A stretch of 64,000 nucleotides of DNA, from positions 316,724,105-316,788,104 of the forward strand of contig NC_073692.1 of the NCBI RefSeq assembly GCF_029784155.1, read 5' to 3'. The notes under the pieces are model-generated. The model was not told the origin of the DNA, did not search any database, and saw only the letters and a list, made by a program, of their open reading frames with translations. This document shows, one piece after another, positions 1-12,880 of the stretch. A program made the position numbers and the translations under genes. The DNA is from Uranotaenia lowii (lineage: Eukaryota; Arthropoda; Insecta; Diptera; Culicidae). Each line of letters starts with the position of its first letter. Position 1 is the first letter of the stretch.

Positions 1-818
1 AGTCAAACTGTACAATTAAGTATAATAAATTAATATTAATATCCACCTAATTACAAGGAAATGAAAAATCATCTAAAATTTACTACATATTTACTTTAAC
101 TTTCAGGTTATTGTACTGCAAAGACATTCAAGTGTCGAATTAGATGAGGAAAAATGTTTACATATTAAAATAGTAATATTTTTCTGTATTGTTTTCAAAA
201 CACAAAATCCCAATAAGTCCCAGAAAAAACTGAAAGTTGATATTCACTTGAAAACCAACAAAAATATTTTTTTTCTTTATATTTAAAATGAATAAAAAAA
301 GGCCTTTAGATAAATATTCATAGAATCAGAAAATTCAAAAACAAATCTAAAGATTTATGTTCGTACAGTTTTTTTAGGAAGAAATTCAAATAAACATAAA
401 AATTACTTAACTTTGATTATTTTTCCAAAGTTTGAACGTCACAAAAACGATAGAAAGGCAGCCAAAAGCCAGTTCGCTAGAGAAGAAAAAAAAATTAAGA
501 CAAATCTAAATTCTATTTTCCATTGAATGTAACACTATTTTTTTTGCTGGAAGAAGCAATACAACATATTTTATCAATAAGTATTTTAGTTGATACAATA
601 AAACCAAGTCTCAAGATATCGAAAGGTTATTACTTTTCTTACCTAAAGTAAATGAATTTGATTCAAAAAAGTGTGTAAATCTTAACTTCCGGATAAATTT
701 AAATATGACCTCTTCAGAAGCACAGAAGTTTCGGTAGAGAGCTTAGAAGATTTAGAGAAGAAATCTGGGTAGATGGCGTACAGCCGAATTTTTAGATCTT
801 ATATTTTAACTATACTTG
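1..818. other. AT-rich DNA without recognisable gene
   Basis: Strongly AT-rich sequence with frequent poly(A) and poly(T) runs and no open frame of note on either strand. I see no exon-like segment, no terminal repeats and no RNA gene. It is probably intergenic or deep-intron DNA. Confidence 0.6.
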
Positions 819-1154
819 CATCCTTTTTCTCTTATTTTCCACTCTATCTATTGACTACTAGGACGTGGTCGGCGCCGTTATTGATGTATAAAGAGAGCAT
901 CAGTTTTGTTCATTGAGGATATGCTGTCAATCCCAGAAACGAATCTTTTGACCCACTGGACAAAGTTGATGGCCTCGGTCAATCACGGAGTAGCAACCAT
1001 GGGCGATGTGGAATTCGTTCTACTTAGCCACTTTATTCCACGATGGCGGAATAAAGTCGAACACAAAAGTATTAAATCAGTTTCGGTAATAGTTTAAGGT
1101 GGCATTTCGGGACTTGAGGTGGACGTGAGTAGTCAATCAAGCTAAGCTAAACTA
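819..1154 (+). repeat. SINE-like dispersed repeat, copy A (GGACGTGG family)
   Basis: A block starting near a pyrimidine-rich lead (catcctttttctc), then a core with tctattgactactaggacg and the palindromic cggcgccg, and ending in a short AAGCT/AGCTA run. Two more copies of the same start, core and tail occur at 16541-17318 (minus) and 29355-29515 (plus), so this is a dispersed repeat. The tail of short pentamer repeats suggests a retroposon. The 63-residue open frame inside it (906-1097) is not conserved in the other copies and I do not call it a gene. Confidence 0.65.
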
Positions 1155-2785
1155 ATTATTTATGTTAATTTGTTTGGAAACGAAGATTTCGAGATTCGTT
1201 GAGGAAATTATTACAAAATATTCAAAAAGTGATGAAAAAATTGTTAATTTGTGTAAAACTGGATTATAATATTTTATCAGGAGAAAATAAGAATTGAGAA
1301 ACAAATTAAGAAGACTGATAAAAATTTCATAGTCTGCGATGAAAAATACAACATTTTCAATTCATCTTCTTACAAATTTGTATGACAGTGTCAACCATTC
1401 ACCGCGGTTTCGTATTGGCTTGCAGAACACCCACGAAACGAAAAAGGGGGAAGTACCTGTCAAGATTAGAAAAGACGGAAATACCGCACGCTCTTGCAAT
1501 ACTCATGCACCTACATCGTTGAAATTAGACGTCGACGTCTCGTCGGCGTCATCGTAAAAAAGGGTTTATCGAACGAATACCAGCAGAACACAATCGAGTA
1601 GGTAAAAGGGTGGGTAGGAGTATGAGATGGCAAATCAATTGACGCCTTTATTTGCCATTTAGTTGCAATTCAAAAGAGAACGGGTCGTTGAAATGGGTTT
1701 AGTGCAAAAATTAGTCAAGCCTTTCGGGAGTGGAAGTAGATGGCACTATTCAATTATGAGATGTCACTTATAACCGACTGAATGGCGATCATTGTTTCTG
1801 AGAAATTAATGCATTGCTCACGTGGTTTGGAACACGTTGGTCGTACGGAGTTTTTTTTCATGAATGTTTGCTAGTTGAAGGTGACCTCTAGATTGGATAT
1901 TTCTTTAACTGATTTATTATAGTTTAATAAAGGTATCAAAATGTGTCTGTATTTAGAATATGCACGAAATTTTACCAATTTTCGGAGGATCGATCGAATT
2001 GATCTCCAACATTCCATGTGCCCCTACCAGGCGTCAGAATTGCATATCGTTGCTTTGCTTGCGCCATGAGTTCAATTGATTCCCGCATTATCGATGCACA
2101 TGAAGGTACATACTATAGGCAGTATGCATGCCAGACGAAAGCAGAATGTTCGAGTTCTGTTGCTCTTTCTTGACTAAATAGCCAGCTTCTCTCGTGCCGC
2201 GGCCACCGCCACCGAATCAGATTGACGACATTATCACCAAAACCAGCTTGAACTGGATTCTTTCTGGAATATTCATGGATGCTAAAGACTGGATCCCGAT
2301 CCGATGATGACCGACCGGTTTGGTGGATGAGCGAAATTTGTGGAACTGGCACAATCGGTGCCAGGTTTAAGTCCCTGGGAATCGTGTGGCTTTAATAGGA
2401 ATCTTTTATGATGGGACGTATTTTGGGGTGAACGGTAGATTTTTTTATTATTGTGAGATAGATTGTTTTTGTAGTCGTTTGGAAAATCCAATTGAGTTCA
2501 TATAATAGAATTGGAGATGTGCCTGAGATATTTTTATCTGCTTTAAAATTTGATACAGGAACTTGGGTAGAGGCGCCAAGGACAACGGCTTAAGGAAGCT
2601 GTTTTGATTATTTCAATATAGTTCCTGTTCATCTTGGTTCAAAGACTGATTTTTGAGGATTGATGATTTCTCTTACATTGTTTATTGAAACTCTGCAGGA
2701 AACAGATCAATTTATTCCGTACTTTTGTTCCTATTAATGATTTATTTTTCTCATTCAAGTTCCTTTATTGTCTTGCCAGGTACAT
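1155..2785. other. Intergenic DNA, nothing recognised
   Basis: AT-rich with a moderately GC-richer patch at about 1980-2350. Small open frames on both strands overlap one another and show no motif. No terminal repeats or splice-framed exons were found. Confidence 0.5.
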
Positions 2786-2788
2786 GTT

Positions 2789-4064
2789 GGCCCTTATTCT
2801 GCGCCGCGAGTGACGTGACGATAGTCGACTCACCCAAGTCACACTATTCCAGTAGTCGGTTTGGGTGAGGAACGTCACTTCGGATGAACTTTGTGAGTTC
2901 TTACCCTATTCTGATAGTCAACGTGGGTGAGAAACGTCGCATTCAGGTGACGATTTTAGGTGACAATTGTCGGTACCTTTTCAGGTGGCGACGAGAGAGA
3001 AATTGAATGGAAAATTGATACAAAATGGAATATTTTGGTTCGAAGTATTTATTTACATTAAAGTTTGATAATTTTGAACACAATCAGATTAATTTACTTA
3101 AATTTAAAAAAAAAACTATCTTTTCTCAGTGAAAAAAAAAGTTTATTAAATAACTGGTATCATAAGATATTTTCATTAGATTTTGGGAAAAACATTTTTC
3201 CCTTTTAAAAAGTACATTTTTATTGATTGAACGAAAAGTTGTTCTATGATCCATCAATCGAAAATCAATTCCATTGAGATTCGTTGCTTTTCCAGTTGGT
3301 GGATACATGTGTGATTTCATCGGTTAAAACTAAAATTTAAAACAATTAACATCAATTGCATTCTATACTTACCTATAGCTTTTCTAGGGAACCTGTCGTC
3401 GGAATGAGGGCATCATTTTCTGCATATATTAAAACGTCGATGACCATTCCCCAAAGTTCCTCGCAAAGCAGCTGGTCCTTTTTTTCTCTATAGACGCCCG
3501 TTTTTCGATCCGATTTATATCTACACTTCAGCCCTATGGTGGCCATCCATCGATTTACGCGCAAACAGAATTTCCAGCAACTTGCAGCACAAGACGAAAA
3601 TAACTTTACTTACTTGAGAAAGTTTTGAAGTTTGGCATTTAATCCGCTCCTTTTTATACCGATCGGTTCGGGCGACAGTCGTCGACTTCCACATTCGATG
3701 CAACTCGATGCAGGTTCCGGACTCAACCTTGGATAATGAAATATCCATTTGGACCACACAATTTGACCGTTTTTTTTTTTTCGAGCAGCTTGCTGTTTCC
3801 GTACAATCCGAATGCGGCCTTTTCAAACCCGGAATTTTTACTTATTTTGTTGAAATTTGATTCGCAAAATCCGAAATGCGATCAAAATCAAAACAAACCA
3901 GAACAAATTCGACCATTTTGACAGACGTGTTCATTCAGTCACTCACGTTGAATGAACGTCTGTCACTTTACCCATATCGACTCCGGGAATAAGGTGACAA
4001 AAGTCACGGTGACTCCGAGGTGAGGTGACAATCATCACGTCACGCGCGGCGCAGAATAAGGGCC
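2789..4064. mobile_element. 1.28 kb DNA transposon with long terminal inverted repeats, unclassified
   Basis: The left end (2789 onward) and the reverse complement of the right end (to 4064) agree for the first 20 bases (GGCCCTTATTCTGCGCCGCG) and with three differences over 38. Both ends are flanked by GTT (2786-2788 and 4065-4067), a possible 3-bp target duplication. Just inside the ends are many short GTGAC/GTCAC units, the kind of subterminal repetition used as transposase binding sites. The middle is AT-rich. I cannot place the superfamily: a 3-bp duplication would fit PIF/Harbinger-like elements, but the termini are not theirs. Confidence 0.75.
3614..3826 (-). CDS. Possible small coding exon inside the TIR element
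   Basis: An open frame starts MKRPHSDCTE, carries a basic KKKKR stretch near residue 17 and ends, 71 codons later, exactly at a strong donor (CTCAA/GTAAGT at 3613-3608). Downstream on the same strand, 3373-3564 is open and reads GVYREKKDQLLCEEL, but I see no convincing acceptor joining the two. It could be the remnant of the element's own nuclear protein or a chance frame. No family recognised. Confidence 0.25.
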
Positions 4065-4067
4065 GTT

Positions 4068-5146
4068 GTGTTTGCCAGGTGCCCAGATTAGTCTGTAAAA
4101 CACAGACTTTTGACCCTTCGTCCAGATATTGGTCAGCCACACACTTTGCTCTGATTTTACAGACTTTCAGAATTGAGTTATAAAATCGATATTCATGTAC
4201 CGGATATGACCAGTAAGTGCCATATTATACAAGAAATCTTACTTGTAGGCATTGGTATTTCATTAATCATTCCTTTAATTTTTTTTTTCTTAAATTAGAT
4301 CGGCATGGTACCAAGGCTAACGGAAAAAATTCTGTGTTTTGACGAAAAAAAATCTGATTTTCTATGATTTTTTCCAAAAAATTGGTGACGCTTTTGTGTG
4401 ATGCTTTTTCCATTAATTTCATTCAAAAGTCATGTCAAATTGCGTCTTTTTTACATTTTACTTTTAAAAAATCAATGAACATTATCAATTTTATCATATT
4501 TCTCCAATTCAAAGATAATTATCCAAAATTTGAATTGCCTAAAAAAATATTAATTTGAAAAAACGCCCAAAATTTAAAAATTCTGTGAAATCTGTGAATA
4601 TTCCAAAAATTCTGTGTTCTTTGATACAGATGTGATGAAATTTGGCTCAAAATTCTGTGAAATTATAGATTTTTCTGTGATTTCGGAAACCTTGCATGGT
4701 ACATGGATGGAAAATGTGTTTGTTATATAGTTCTGAACTCGAAAATAACCCGAATACAAAACCACACCAATTCTACCAAAGCTGTCTCAAATTATTTCCC
4801 CCCTTTAAGGGATTAATTAATTAAAACTTTGGCGTTCGGGTTCTTGCAAATGGTATCAATTTACTTCGCACGGATCAACCGCGCAGGACAACCGCAAACG
4901 TTTTTATAAGATCTTAGTCGTAAAAAATGGTAAAAATATTTTATTTTTGTAGCGGCCCACCACACTCCCCCACACCAAAAGGCTCAATTGAGCCCCCTGG
5001 TAATGGACGCTACTGTTCTCAGCATGTCTGGCAGCAAAATGATAATAAGAGTAAACGCGAGAAAATTTTAATCATGCTGAGAACACAAATATTTATAATG
5101 TCGTGCGAGGAAATGTATTATTTAACTAAATTGACTACAATATGAA
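4068..5146. other. AT-rich intergenic DNA
   Basis: No gene, RNA or element ends seen. The stretch at 4560-4690 repeats short phrases around attctgtg several times, a weak local reiteration without clear period. Confidence 0.5.
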
Positions 5147-5149
5147 ATC

Positions 5150-7500
5150 TCAATGGAAAACAATTTCCTTTGAAGAGATTCATTATTCGATATTTACTAA
5201 TATACTATTTATTTATTGCTAATTTTATTATGTTATGTTCAATAACTTTATATGATAAAATACAAACTACAAGATTTTTAAGAAAAATAATATTAAATAT
5301 TAACGCTACAAAAGTACAAAAGGTAAACAAAACAAAGACTGGTTGATGATCGACTGTTTTAATGGTTCAATTTTTCTTTCAAAAGCTGTATCACTTTGAA
5401 CATGGAACGATTGGTTATGTTTTTAATATCCGTTGGTAAGGTGTTGTATTTAGTAGGTCCAATAAATGAAATTCTTTTTTGCCCTAATGATGTTGTGGAT
5501 CGGCTTCGTTGCAAGAAATCTGACTGGCGAGTGTTATGAGTTCGCAATCCCGTAGTAAAATGGATGTTTTGAATATTTTCAATTGAGTGTAGATTATCAT
5601 AGACATATACAACAGTTTGCAAATCACAGAGTTCAGATATTGGAAGAACGTTATGCGTTCTTAAAAAGTAAAGCTGAAGGGTAGGGAATAACAAAGGGAG
5701 CTTTAAGATGTTTTTCAAGCATCTATTCTGGAGCGTTTGAAGTTTCTGTAAGTGGGACAAGGAGGCTCTTCCCCATATCATAATAAGGTAGTTCAATTGA
5801 GAGTGAATAAACGCAGAATAAAATTTAAAGAGAACATGTTGTGGAACAAAATTTCTCAGTTTCCAAAGAACACCGCAAAGAGGAGTAATTTTTTTTCCAA
5901 GTGTTCAATGTGACGATTCCATGAGAGAGTTTCATCTAAGTAAATTCCCGAGTATTTGAAATAACTAACTCTCTCAATAGTATTTCCATTCATAGCTGGG
6001 TCATTAGTACGAAGTAGCTTTTTATGCGAAGAACGAAACAACATGTATTTTGTTTTAGTATAATTTAGTGAAAGTAGGTTTGAATTGAAATATTTTGAAA
6101 GCAGTTTTAGGTCGTCTTCAATGTGCTGAATTATAATATCAGGTGAAGTTTCAGAATAAAAAATTGCTGTATCATCGGCAAATAAACGTGCTGTGCCTTT
6201 AAGTTGAAGGTTACATAAATCATTGACATATAAAAGGAAAAGTAATGGCCCGATATTACTCCCTTGTGGTACACCGATATCAATATTTCTTAATTCGCTT
6301 CTTGTGTTTTCAATAGCCACAAACTGCTTGCGACCTTCTAAGTAGCTACGAAGGATATTATTTGCTGTTCCTCTTATCCCGTATTTATACAGTTTGGACA
6401 ATAATATGTCATGATTTAGAGTATCGAAGGCTTTTTTGAGATCCAAAAATAATGCCCCAACAATATTTTTTGACTCTATTTTACATATAATGGAGTCAAC
6501 TAATTCTGAGATGGCAATTTGAGTGCTCGAACCTGATCTAAATCCATATTGCAGTTTATAAAGTATATTGTTCTGATTTAGAAAGTCTACAATTCTATTA
6601 ACAAGAAGCTTCTCGAACACTTTACTAAAAACGCTTAAAGTCGAGATAGGGCGATAGTTATTGACGTCAAGCAAATCGCCAGCCTTAAAAACAGGGAATA
6701 ACTTTCGCAATTTTTAGACAGTTCGGGAAAACTCCTGACTCCAAAATTTTATTAAAATATTGTGTAAGTATGTGCGAGAATGTTTCGTGGTTATTTTTCA
6801 AGACATTAACAGGGAAACCACCTGGTCCATGACCCTTTTTATTTTTAAGTGAAAAAATTACAAGTCGAACCTCGTTTACACTAGCGGGCCGTAAGAATAT
6901 TGTATTTTCTACCTGTTCGATTTGGGACAAATGATCATTTTCAGTATTTACTGGAATCTTTTCAGCCAGGTTCTTTCCAATTGTGGAAAAGTGTTAAATT
7001 TCTCACAAATCTGTGTACTATTGGTTATAACACCTCTTTCATCTGAAAGGTTAATTGAGGAAGTCGTTTTAGATTTACCTAAGAGCGTATTAATGTTTCT
7101 CCAGAGCTTTGAATGTGGTGAATTATTTAATAAGCGCTCGTAATAGAGCCTTTTACATTCTTGTTTTTTTTAACTCAATTTTTTATTTATGTGAATTAAC
7201 ATCTCTTTTAAATTGATATCATTTGGATGCTTTTTCGATCGTTTTAAATAATTCTCTTTTATTTTGATGAGTGTCCAGAGGTCAAATGTCATCCACGGAC
7301 AGCAATTTCCTTTAAGTTTTACCCTTTTATTAAGTGTTCGAGAAGAAATTTTCACAAAGCGATTGTAAGTTGATGTTATTTCTTGTAGGCCTTCATCAAC
7401 ATTTTCTGGTAGTTGAATACTGTTTAAATAATTCACAAATAAGCTGTTTAGTTTAGCGTTGTCAACTATCTTTTTTAATATGGTCTTGCCATGCAGGGAT
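5150..7500 (-). mobile_element. 5'-truncated Jockey/CR1-group LINE
   Basis: Non-LTR retrotransposon lying on the minus strand: the reverse transcriptase reads from about 7436 down to 5359, followed by an AT-rich 3' region that ends in AATAAATAAATA-type repeats near 5200. The endonuclease domain and first ORF are absent, so the copy is truncated at its 5' end near 7500. No clear target-site duplication was found, and the exact 3' limit is uncertain. Confidence 0.8.
5359..7436 (-). pseudogene. LINE reverse transcriptase, frameshifted
   Basis: Reverse transcriptase of a LINE, normally copying element RNA at a nicked target. Three frames join end to end. 7436-7170 holds the linker before the RT. 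6930-6685 holds the region with KKGHGPGGFPVNVLK and ends KIAKVIP. 6710-5856 resumes with FKAGD and NNYRPIST, then motif A (FLDLKKAFDTLNHD), motif B (GVPQGSNIGPLLFLL) and the catalytic box (RLFADDTAIFY). 5796-5359 is the C-terminal part. The frame changes near 6700 and near 5830 break the protein, so the copy is inactive. The motif set fits the Jockey/CR1 group; a closer clade cannot be given by eye. Confidence 0.85.
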
Positions 7501-8509
7501 GCCAGGTTGTTTTGTCAAAAATCATGACAACATGATGAAAAAATCAGGATTTTTTAGGACACCACAAATTCTGATTAAATTGCAATTAACCACCTATATT
7601 TTCATGTATTTATACACATTCTGAATTTAAAATACGTGTTTCCTATCTGTAAAGTTTTCTTATGTTAGGTAAATGAAGAGTTATGGAAAATATTTTGTCC
7701 ATCCTATATAAGGAATTTTGCCAAAACGTTCGCGAGCCAGGTTTTTGAATCAATTCGATCATACACAGCTCTCTTTTTATTTCATCATTTGAAATTGCTT
7801 GAAAATAACGAAATGAATTATGAAATCACAGTTTTGGGTCATCTCATAAACTTTGCATGTTATTTGGTCTATTTGGATTTAGTGGCCCAAGTTTCCCCAC
7901 CATTTTTCAAAATCCAAAAAATATTGCTTTTTTTAAAACAGTCAGAATTAGGGAAAAATAACTTTTTAAAATTTTTAGAAAAATACCTTAAGATACCTTG
8001 AAAATGTAGAAAACAATACCATTTTTATTTTCATTTTATCTTCTATAATAAAGAAGTTATGGAACATCGAAAAAAAGTGGCCCATGATTCCCCACTCTCC
8101 CATACTAATAATTGAACTACAAAAAAAAATTTAAAGAAAAGAAAAAATTTGCAAAAGAAAAATTTGCAAAAAAATCAGCCCATTGCACGTTTTTAAGTTA
8201 GCATATTTGAATTTGTGATGAAGCAATTAAACCAAAATTTGATTTTCCGGACTTTTTTTCAAAACACATGTCGATGAACATTAATTGAGAATTAAAAAAA
8301 AAGTAAACAAGTGTCCAGTATTATTCTTCCTTCTATAGGAGGAATCAGAATGAAAGCGAGGTAGAATTCATAGCTGATTATTCTGTAGAACTAGAAGTTT
8401 TCCGTCCAGAATTTTAAATTTTCCTATCCAAAGAATCTGCAGAAATATTTGTTTTAGTTTTCAAGAATTTCTCAGTGACGTTTCGGCAAAGCTAACCCAA
8501 GCAACCAAA
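7501..8509. other. AT-rich DNA without gene
   Basis: Homopolymer-rich sequence. The open frame at 7789-8001 is composed of AT-rich codons and shows no motif. Nothing else supported. Confidence 0.5.
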
Positions 8510-8850
8510 AGTTACATATTTACTTGAATGAAGGCATTGAAAGTTACATATTGGCTGACAGAGAGAATCAACTGCCCAATTCCCTTTAGTGAACTTTATG
8601 TACTCATTAATAAACTTGAAAGTTGTAAAAGTGATTAATATGTATGTAGTATGTGACTTGTTTTGCCCAATTCCCATTAGTGAACTATATGTACTCATTA
8701 AAGAATTTGAACGTTGCAAAACTTATCTATACGTACGTTATACGGGACTTAAGTCACATAAAGGGCACAAAAGTGCTCAATACGGGATTTGGTAAGTCAC
8801 ATATAGGGCACACAAGTGCTCAAAACGGGATTTGATAAGTCACAAAAAGT
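8510..8850. repeat. Degenerate tandem repeats (about 92-bp and 43-bp units)
   Basis: A unit beginning gcccaattcc and containing gtactcatta occurs at 8574 and again at 8666 (92 bases apart), with parts of it earlier at about 8515-8550. It is followed by about three diverged copies of a roughly 43-base unit containing aagtcacata and agtgctcaa (8750-8850). The small frames crossing this block are shadows of the repetition. Confidence 0.7.
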
Positions 8851-8909
8851 GCATTGATATGCTTTCAAAATCAAATCACCACTTCGAGTTTTAGTTTCAG
8901 TTAAAATAG

Positions 8910-9130
8910 CATCTAGGCGTGGTCTTGTGGTAGCGTGTTCGATTCTCACCACGAAAGTCGGGGTTCGATCCCCAAGCCGGGCAAGTTTTTTTTTTTCAAT
9001 AAGTAATTTAGTAATTGAGTGACCATTCTGGTGCAATGTATGTAGGAAATGTAGGAAAGAAGCAATTGAGCAATTTGTCGAGTTTGGAATCCACCGCGTG
9101 GCATCATTGCGGCACCGATACAGAACACAG
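8910..9130 (+). repeat. tRNA-derived SINE-like sequence
   Basis: About 75 bases from 8913 look like a tRNA: an A-box-like GTGGTCTTGTGGTAGCG, an unstable anticodon arm, then a T arm with a good B box (GGGGTTCGATCCCC). A poly(T) run and an unrelated AT-rich body follow. The anticodon stem does not form a normal 5+7+5 arm and the acceptor ends pair poorly, so this is a tRNA-derived repeat rather than a functional tRNA gene. Confidence 0.6.
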
Positions 9131-10270
9131 TAAATAATCAAGAAAAGGTGATGTGAACCGAAGCCAACGGTTCAGTTAAGATATAAAGAGAGTTTTTTGC
9201 TCATTTTGCAATTTTTTTGGAAGCTGAATTAAGAAGCCGCTGAATGTTGAATAGAAGATCATTAAGACTTGTTCTGGAACTTGAAAGTATCAATAAGAAC
9301 TTAAATTTTGAGCTGTATAGAACGTACTTCATATCAATGATGGGGCTGAGTAAGCGTTTTTGTACCAATTTTATGGGACTTTCTGTTGCTTAGGAAGTAT
9401 TTGGTCGTATGTGAGATATCGTAGTTTGAATGAATGAAGTTCAACAAGTTAAATGTTTCATTCATTCATAGAATTGCTGTTTCGCTCTCAGGATAAGAGT
9501 ATTTGAAAAACGTTTAATGTTGTCAGATAATAAATCCAAAAATAATCAAATCTTTGAATATAAAATTTAAAGAAACAAAATCATTAGAATGAAACATTAA
9601 AAATGTGTAAATTTGAAGATGTTTGTGTATGCACGCCAATTTATACAGAATCATGTACGGTGCAGTTAGTAAATAATTTGCACAAGTTGGTAATTATCTC
9701 AAAAACAATCCTCTTGATTGAACATCAACCATAGCTAAAAAAGCTATCATTTCATTGTTCATTCAAAACCATGTGTTGATAGCGGTGCTGAATCATACAT
9801 GCTGATGACATACATGTTATTTATTGCTATACATAGGCTTTTGGGAATTATCGTTCAGAGCATCAAGTTCTCATCTCCAATAACATCAAAATAAACAAAA
9901 TTACTTAGAAATGCAAAATTAGTGAAAATGAATCGGTTTAATGCAAATTCTTGTAAATAGGTTTGATTCAATTGCAAATTGACAAAATTATATAAATTAG
10001 AACCAGAAATGGAAAACGAAAAAAAAAAACAAATAAAAAAGTGCTTAAATGTCAAATTGGTCTGGCATCAAAATTTGTTTCATTAGAATGATCTTTTTTA
10101 AACTTTTTTGAAGTCTTTGAGAATGTTGTGCATTGTACATTTTATGAATGGATTTTGTTTAGTTCGGGCACGAGTTTTTATCATAAACGATAACAACTTT
10201 TTTCAAAATGTGCTCGTTTTTCTGTCTTAAAGTAAAATAAAAATGATGCAGCGAGTTTCTATTTACCTGA
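9131..10270. other. AT-rich DNA without gene
   Basis: No coding, RNA or transposon-end signal seen. Weak short reiterations of attcattc near 9425-9475. Confidence 0.5.
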
Positions 10271-10880
10271 CCTACACGGGAAAAAATAAAAAAAGGTAAA
10301 ATTTACCAAAATACCAAGGTGAACGCTCGTAAAAGCCAAAAAGGTAACTTCTACCTCTTCGAGGTGAAAATCACCTCACAGCGAGGTAAAGTTTACCTGA
10401 ATTGAGCTGGAAAAGAGATATAATTCAAAGAGAAAAAAGGGTGAATTCAATAAAGTTAAATTTTACCTCATAGTGAGGTGAAGTTGACCTGGATTGAGCT
10501 AAACAAAACGGTACAACTCAACTCAAAAAAGGTAACAATTTTGTAACTTGGCTCAACAATATTATTTTATAAACACGGTGATGCATTCCAAAATAATTTA
10601 TTAGGTAAAGTCCCTTTTTTTAATGTCTATATTATAGAGATTTTCAAGGTAAAGTCCCTATTTATCATCAATAAATATCAATTTTTGAACGAATTTTGTT
10701 TTTTTTTATCTTTATTGAAGAAACCAACCAAACCAGCTAACCAGCTATGCCTTTTAAATCAGAGAATGGGACAACAGTATTATTAACTATTTTGCTAGAT
10801 GAATGCGAAAAAGATAAATTTAACCTTTTTTCTGGGTGAATGAAAAAAAGGTAAAATTTACCTTTTTGCAATATTTTTCT
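10271..10880. repeat. Reiterated GGTAAANTTTACC motif region
   Basis: The self-complementary phrase ggtaaaatttacc occurs near 10294 and 10849. Between them are two diverged units about 92 bases apart, each with cctca.ag.gaggt followed by ttacctg.attgagct (about 10373 and 10466). It is either an old tandem array or a MITE whose ends I cannot fix. No coding potential. Confidence 0.5.
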
Positions 10881-11228
10881 AATTTTATTTCAACTTATTT
10901 CTGTTAAAGTTTATGTTTTTGATAGTCGAAAACATTGTCAGGAAGCGATAAAACAACAACGTCTAACATTATAGTGGAGTGCACCAAAAATTCATTTCAC
11001 TTCGTGATTTCAATATCAAATATATCGAAAGATAATTTTAAAATAAACCAATTTAAGGCAAAAAATAGTTACAGTAGCGTAAGTTCATCATGTGAAGTAG
11101 CCAATTATATTTTTTTTTTCGACAATAGTCGTTTTACCATATTTATGGCATTCGCGACTTTATCAACGTTACAGTTGGCGGATAGTTATTGAAAAACTTA
11201 TCCGGTATAACTGAGTTCGATATTTACT

Positions 11229-11298
11229 CTTGGGCTCGAACTCATGGACATCGGCTCAGGAGACAACAGACTTGCCAACTGAGCTATATCACAAGCCC
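11229..11298 (-). repeat. tRNA-like sequence (SINE head)
   Basis: Read on the minus strand it starts GGGCTTGTGATA, has an A-box-like TAGCTCAGTTGGCAAGT and a B-box-like GAGTTCGAGCCC about 40 bases later. Clear tRNA ancestry, but the arms do not all close, so a tRNA gene is not claimed. Probably the head of an old SINE. Confidence 0.55.
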
Positions 11299-12880
11299 TA
11301 GCCAATTATAATGGAAAGTGATATTTGGCTCTAAAACCATACATTCATGAATGTAGACAGATCATAGGAATACGACGGATATGGGTGCCTTTTCCTTAGT
11401 TTTTGTGCCAAGATAATAAGAACCAACTAAAATAACGAGACAGGACACCTTATGACAGGAAGTTTCTATACCAAATACGACACAACTCGATCATTACCGC
11501 GAGTATCGCCAAAGAGAACTATCGTGAAGAGCTTGTAAGAAGCCAAAGCCTCTTCGCTTGTTTGGAATTGCCAGTTCACCTTTAGGCCATCGTATACTTG
11601 ATGTTGGCTTCTTGATTTACTTTAAATAATTTCTTGTTTCGATCATCCGTAGCTGGAATATTATTTAAAATCGCGCTGTGGATGATGTCCGTTTTAGCAA
11701 CCATCACTTTCAAGAGCGTTGTAAAAACCATAATGTGTTACGTATAGAAAAGCAGCGGCTAGACCAGCCAAGGCAAGGTACTCTAAGAGTACGGAACCTC
11801 AGGGCCGGCTGGCTACTGGGTAACCAAGGACTTACGGGTAAAATACAGAAATCGGAAATTTCATGTTACTATGTTTGCTTTTATTAATGTTTTTATGTGG
11901 CGTGTTGTCTGTGTGTATAAAACAATGTTCTGTGTCTTGTGTGGCGTGTAAATTCTCACTAACCGTGGTTGTGCTGCTGGCGATTGCTGCGTCGCGACGT
12001 CGTGGCTCCGGAAATCCAGTTCCGGAAGTAGGAGAGCCGTTGATTTATTGGCGTATCAACGGGGTGCCGAAACCGTCGGCGCCAGCGGGCGTTGCTGGAC
12101 TCGGTCGTTGCAGGCGTCTTCCTTCATAGGCTTTTAATCGGTCTGCCCACGAGAGTGCCCCGTATCCGGACAGATCGAGAAGGGAAGTTCTCCTTGGTGT
12201 TTAGGGGTCCTCAGACCCCGAGAACGTTATTGCTGGTCCTTTACGTTGAGGCGCGAGACCACAAGGGATCTGCGGGACGAACCGTGAAGAGGTCAATCCG
12301 GTATTCGGGTGAATTCCGTGGACGTTCACAAACACTATACAGAAACTTGACTACACTCACGGACGCCTGGTACAGAAGAGAGCAAATTTTCCTGAAGCAA
12401 GCTTCCTTTTCGCCTTCCATGTTCTCTTTTTCTTTCCTCCTTTTCCTCCTCTGTGAATTGACAGCAGCCAGCAGTAAAATGTAGCCTACTGTGGTGCTAT
12501 CTTGTTGTGAGACTCGACAAGGAACATGAATTTTCTAGAGCTAAATATACAATACTACAAAAATGAAAACAAAAATCAAACGATTTGTTACCAACTGGTT
12601 ACAAATGTTAGAGCGATTTGATGCCTGAAATTAACAAAGGACTGAAGCAACTGTCAAATCACATATAAACAGACCGTACCGACTTTTTGGAACCAGAACG
12701 TCAGTTCCCCTTTGATTTCAATGGCATTCAATGGCAAAACGTCAGTGCGGTACTGAAATGTCAGTTTGGAAATTTCCTTCTCTTTCAGCCCCTTGGAAAT
12801 TAAGCGTATTCTCTCAAAAGGTTATATAGAAAACCGTTAGAAACAACAACAAGAATTAAACAATCGTAAATTGTAAGACT
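11299..12880. other. GC-richer region with two overlapping open frames, unassigned
   Basis: Base composition rises clearly at 11990-12330. Two overlapping frames (11863-12129 and 12092-12484, plus) show no family motif: the first starts with a leucine-rich, signal-like segment, the second has no low-complexity bias except its leucine/phenylalanine-rich end. They could be the decayed 5' part of a retrotransposon or unrelated non-coding DNA. No gene is asserted. Confidence 0.35.

Noticed and set aside
8589..8835. Small open frames in the 8.5-8.8 kb block
   Set aside because: They follow the period of degenerate tandem repeats and so are repetition shadows.
8913..8990. Functional tRNA gene
   Set aside because: The acceptor ends do not pair well and no normal anticodon arm forms.
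11863..12484. Overlapping frames, one starting with a leucine-rich signal-like segment
   Set aside because: Neither has a recognisable domain or splice context, and they overlap in different frames.
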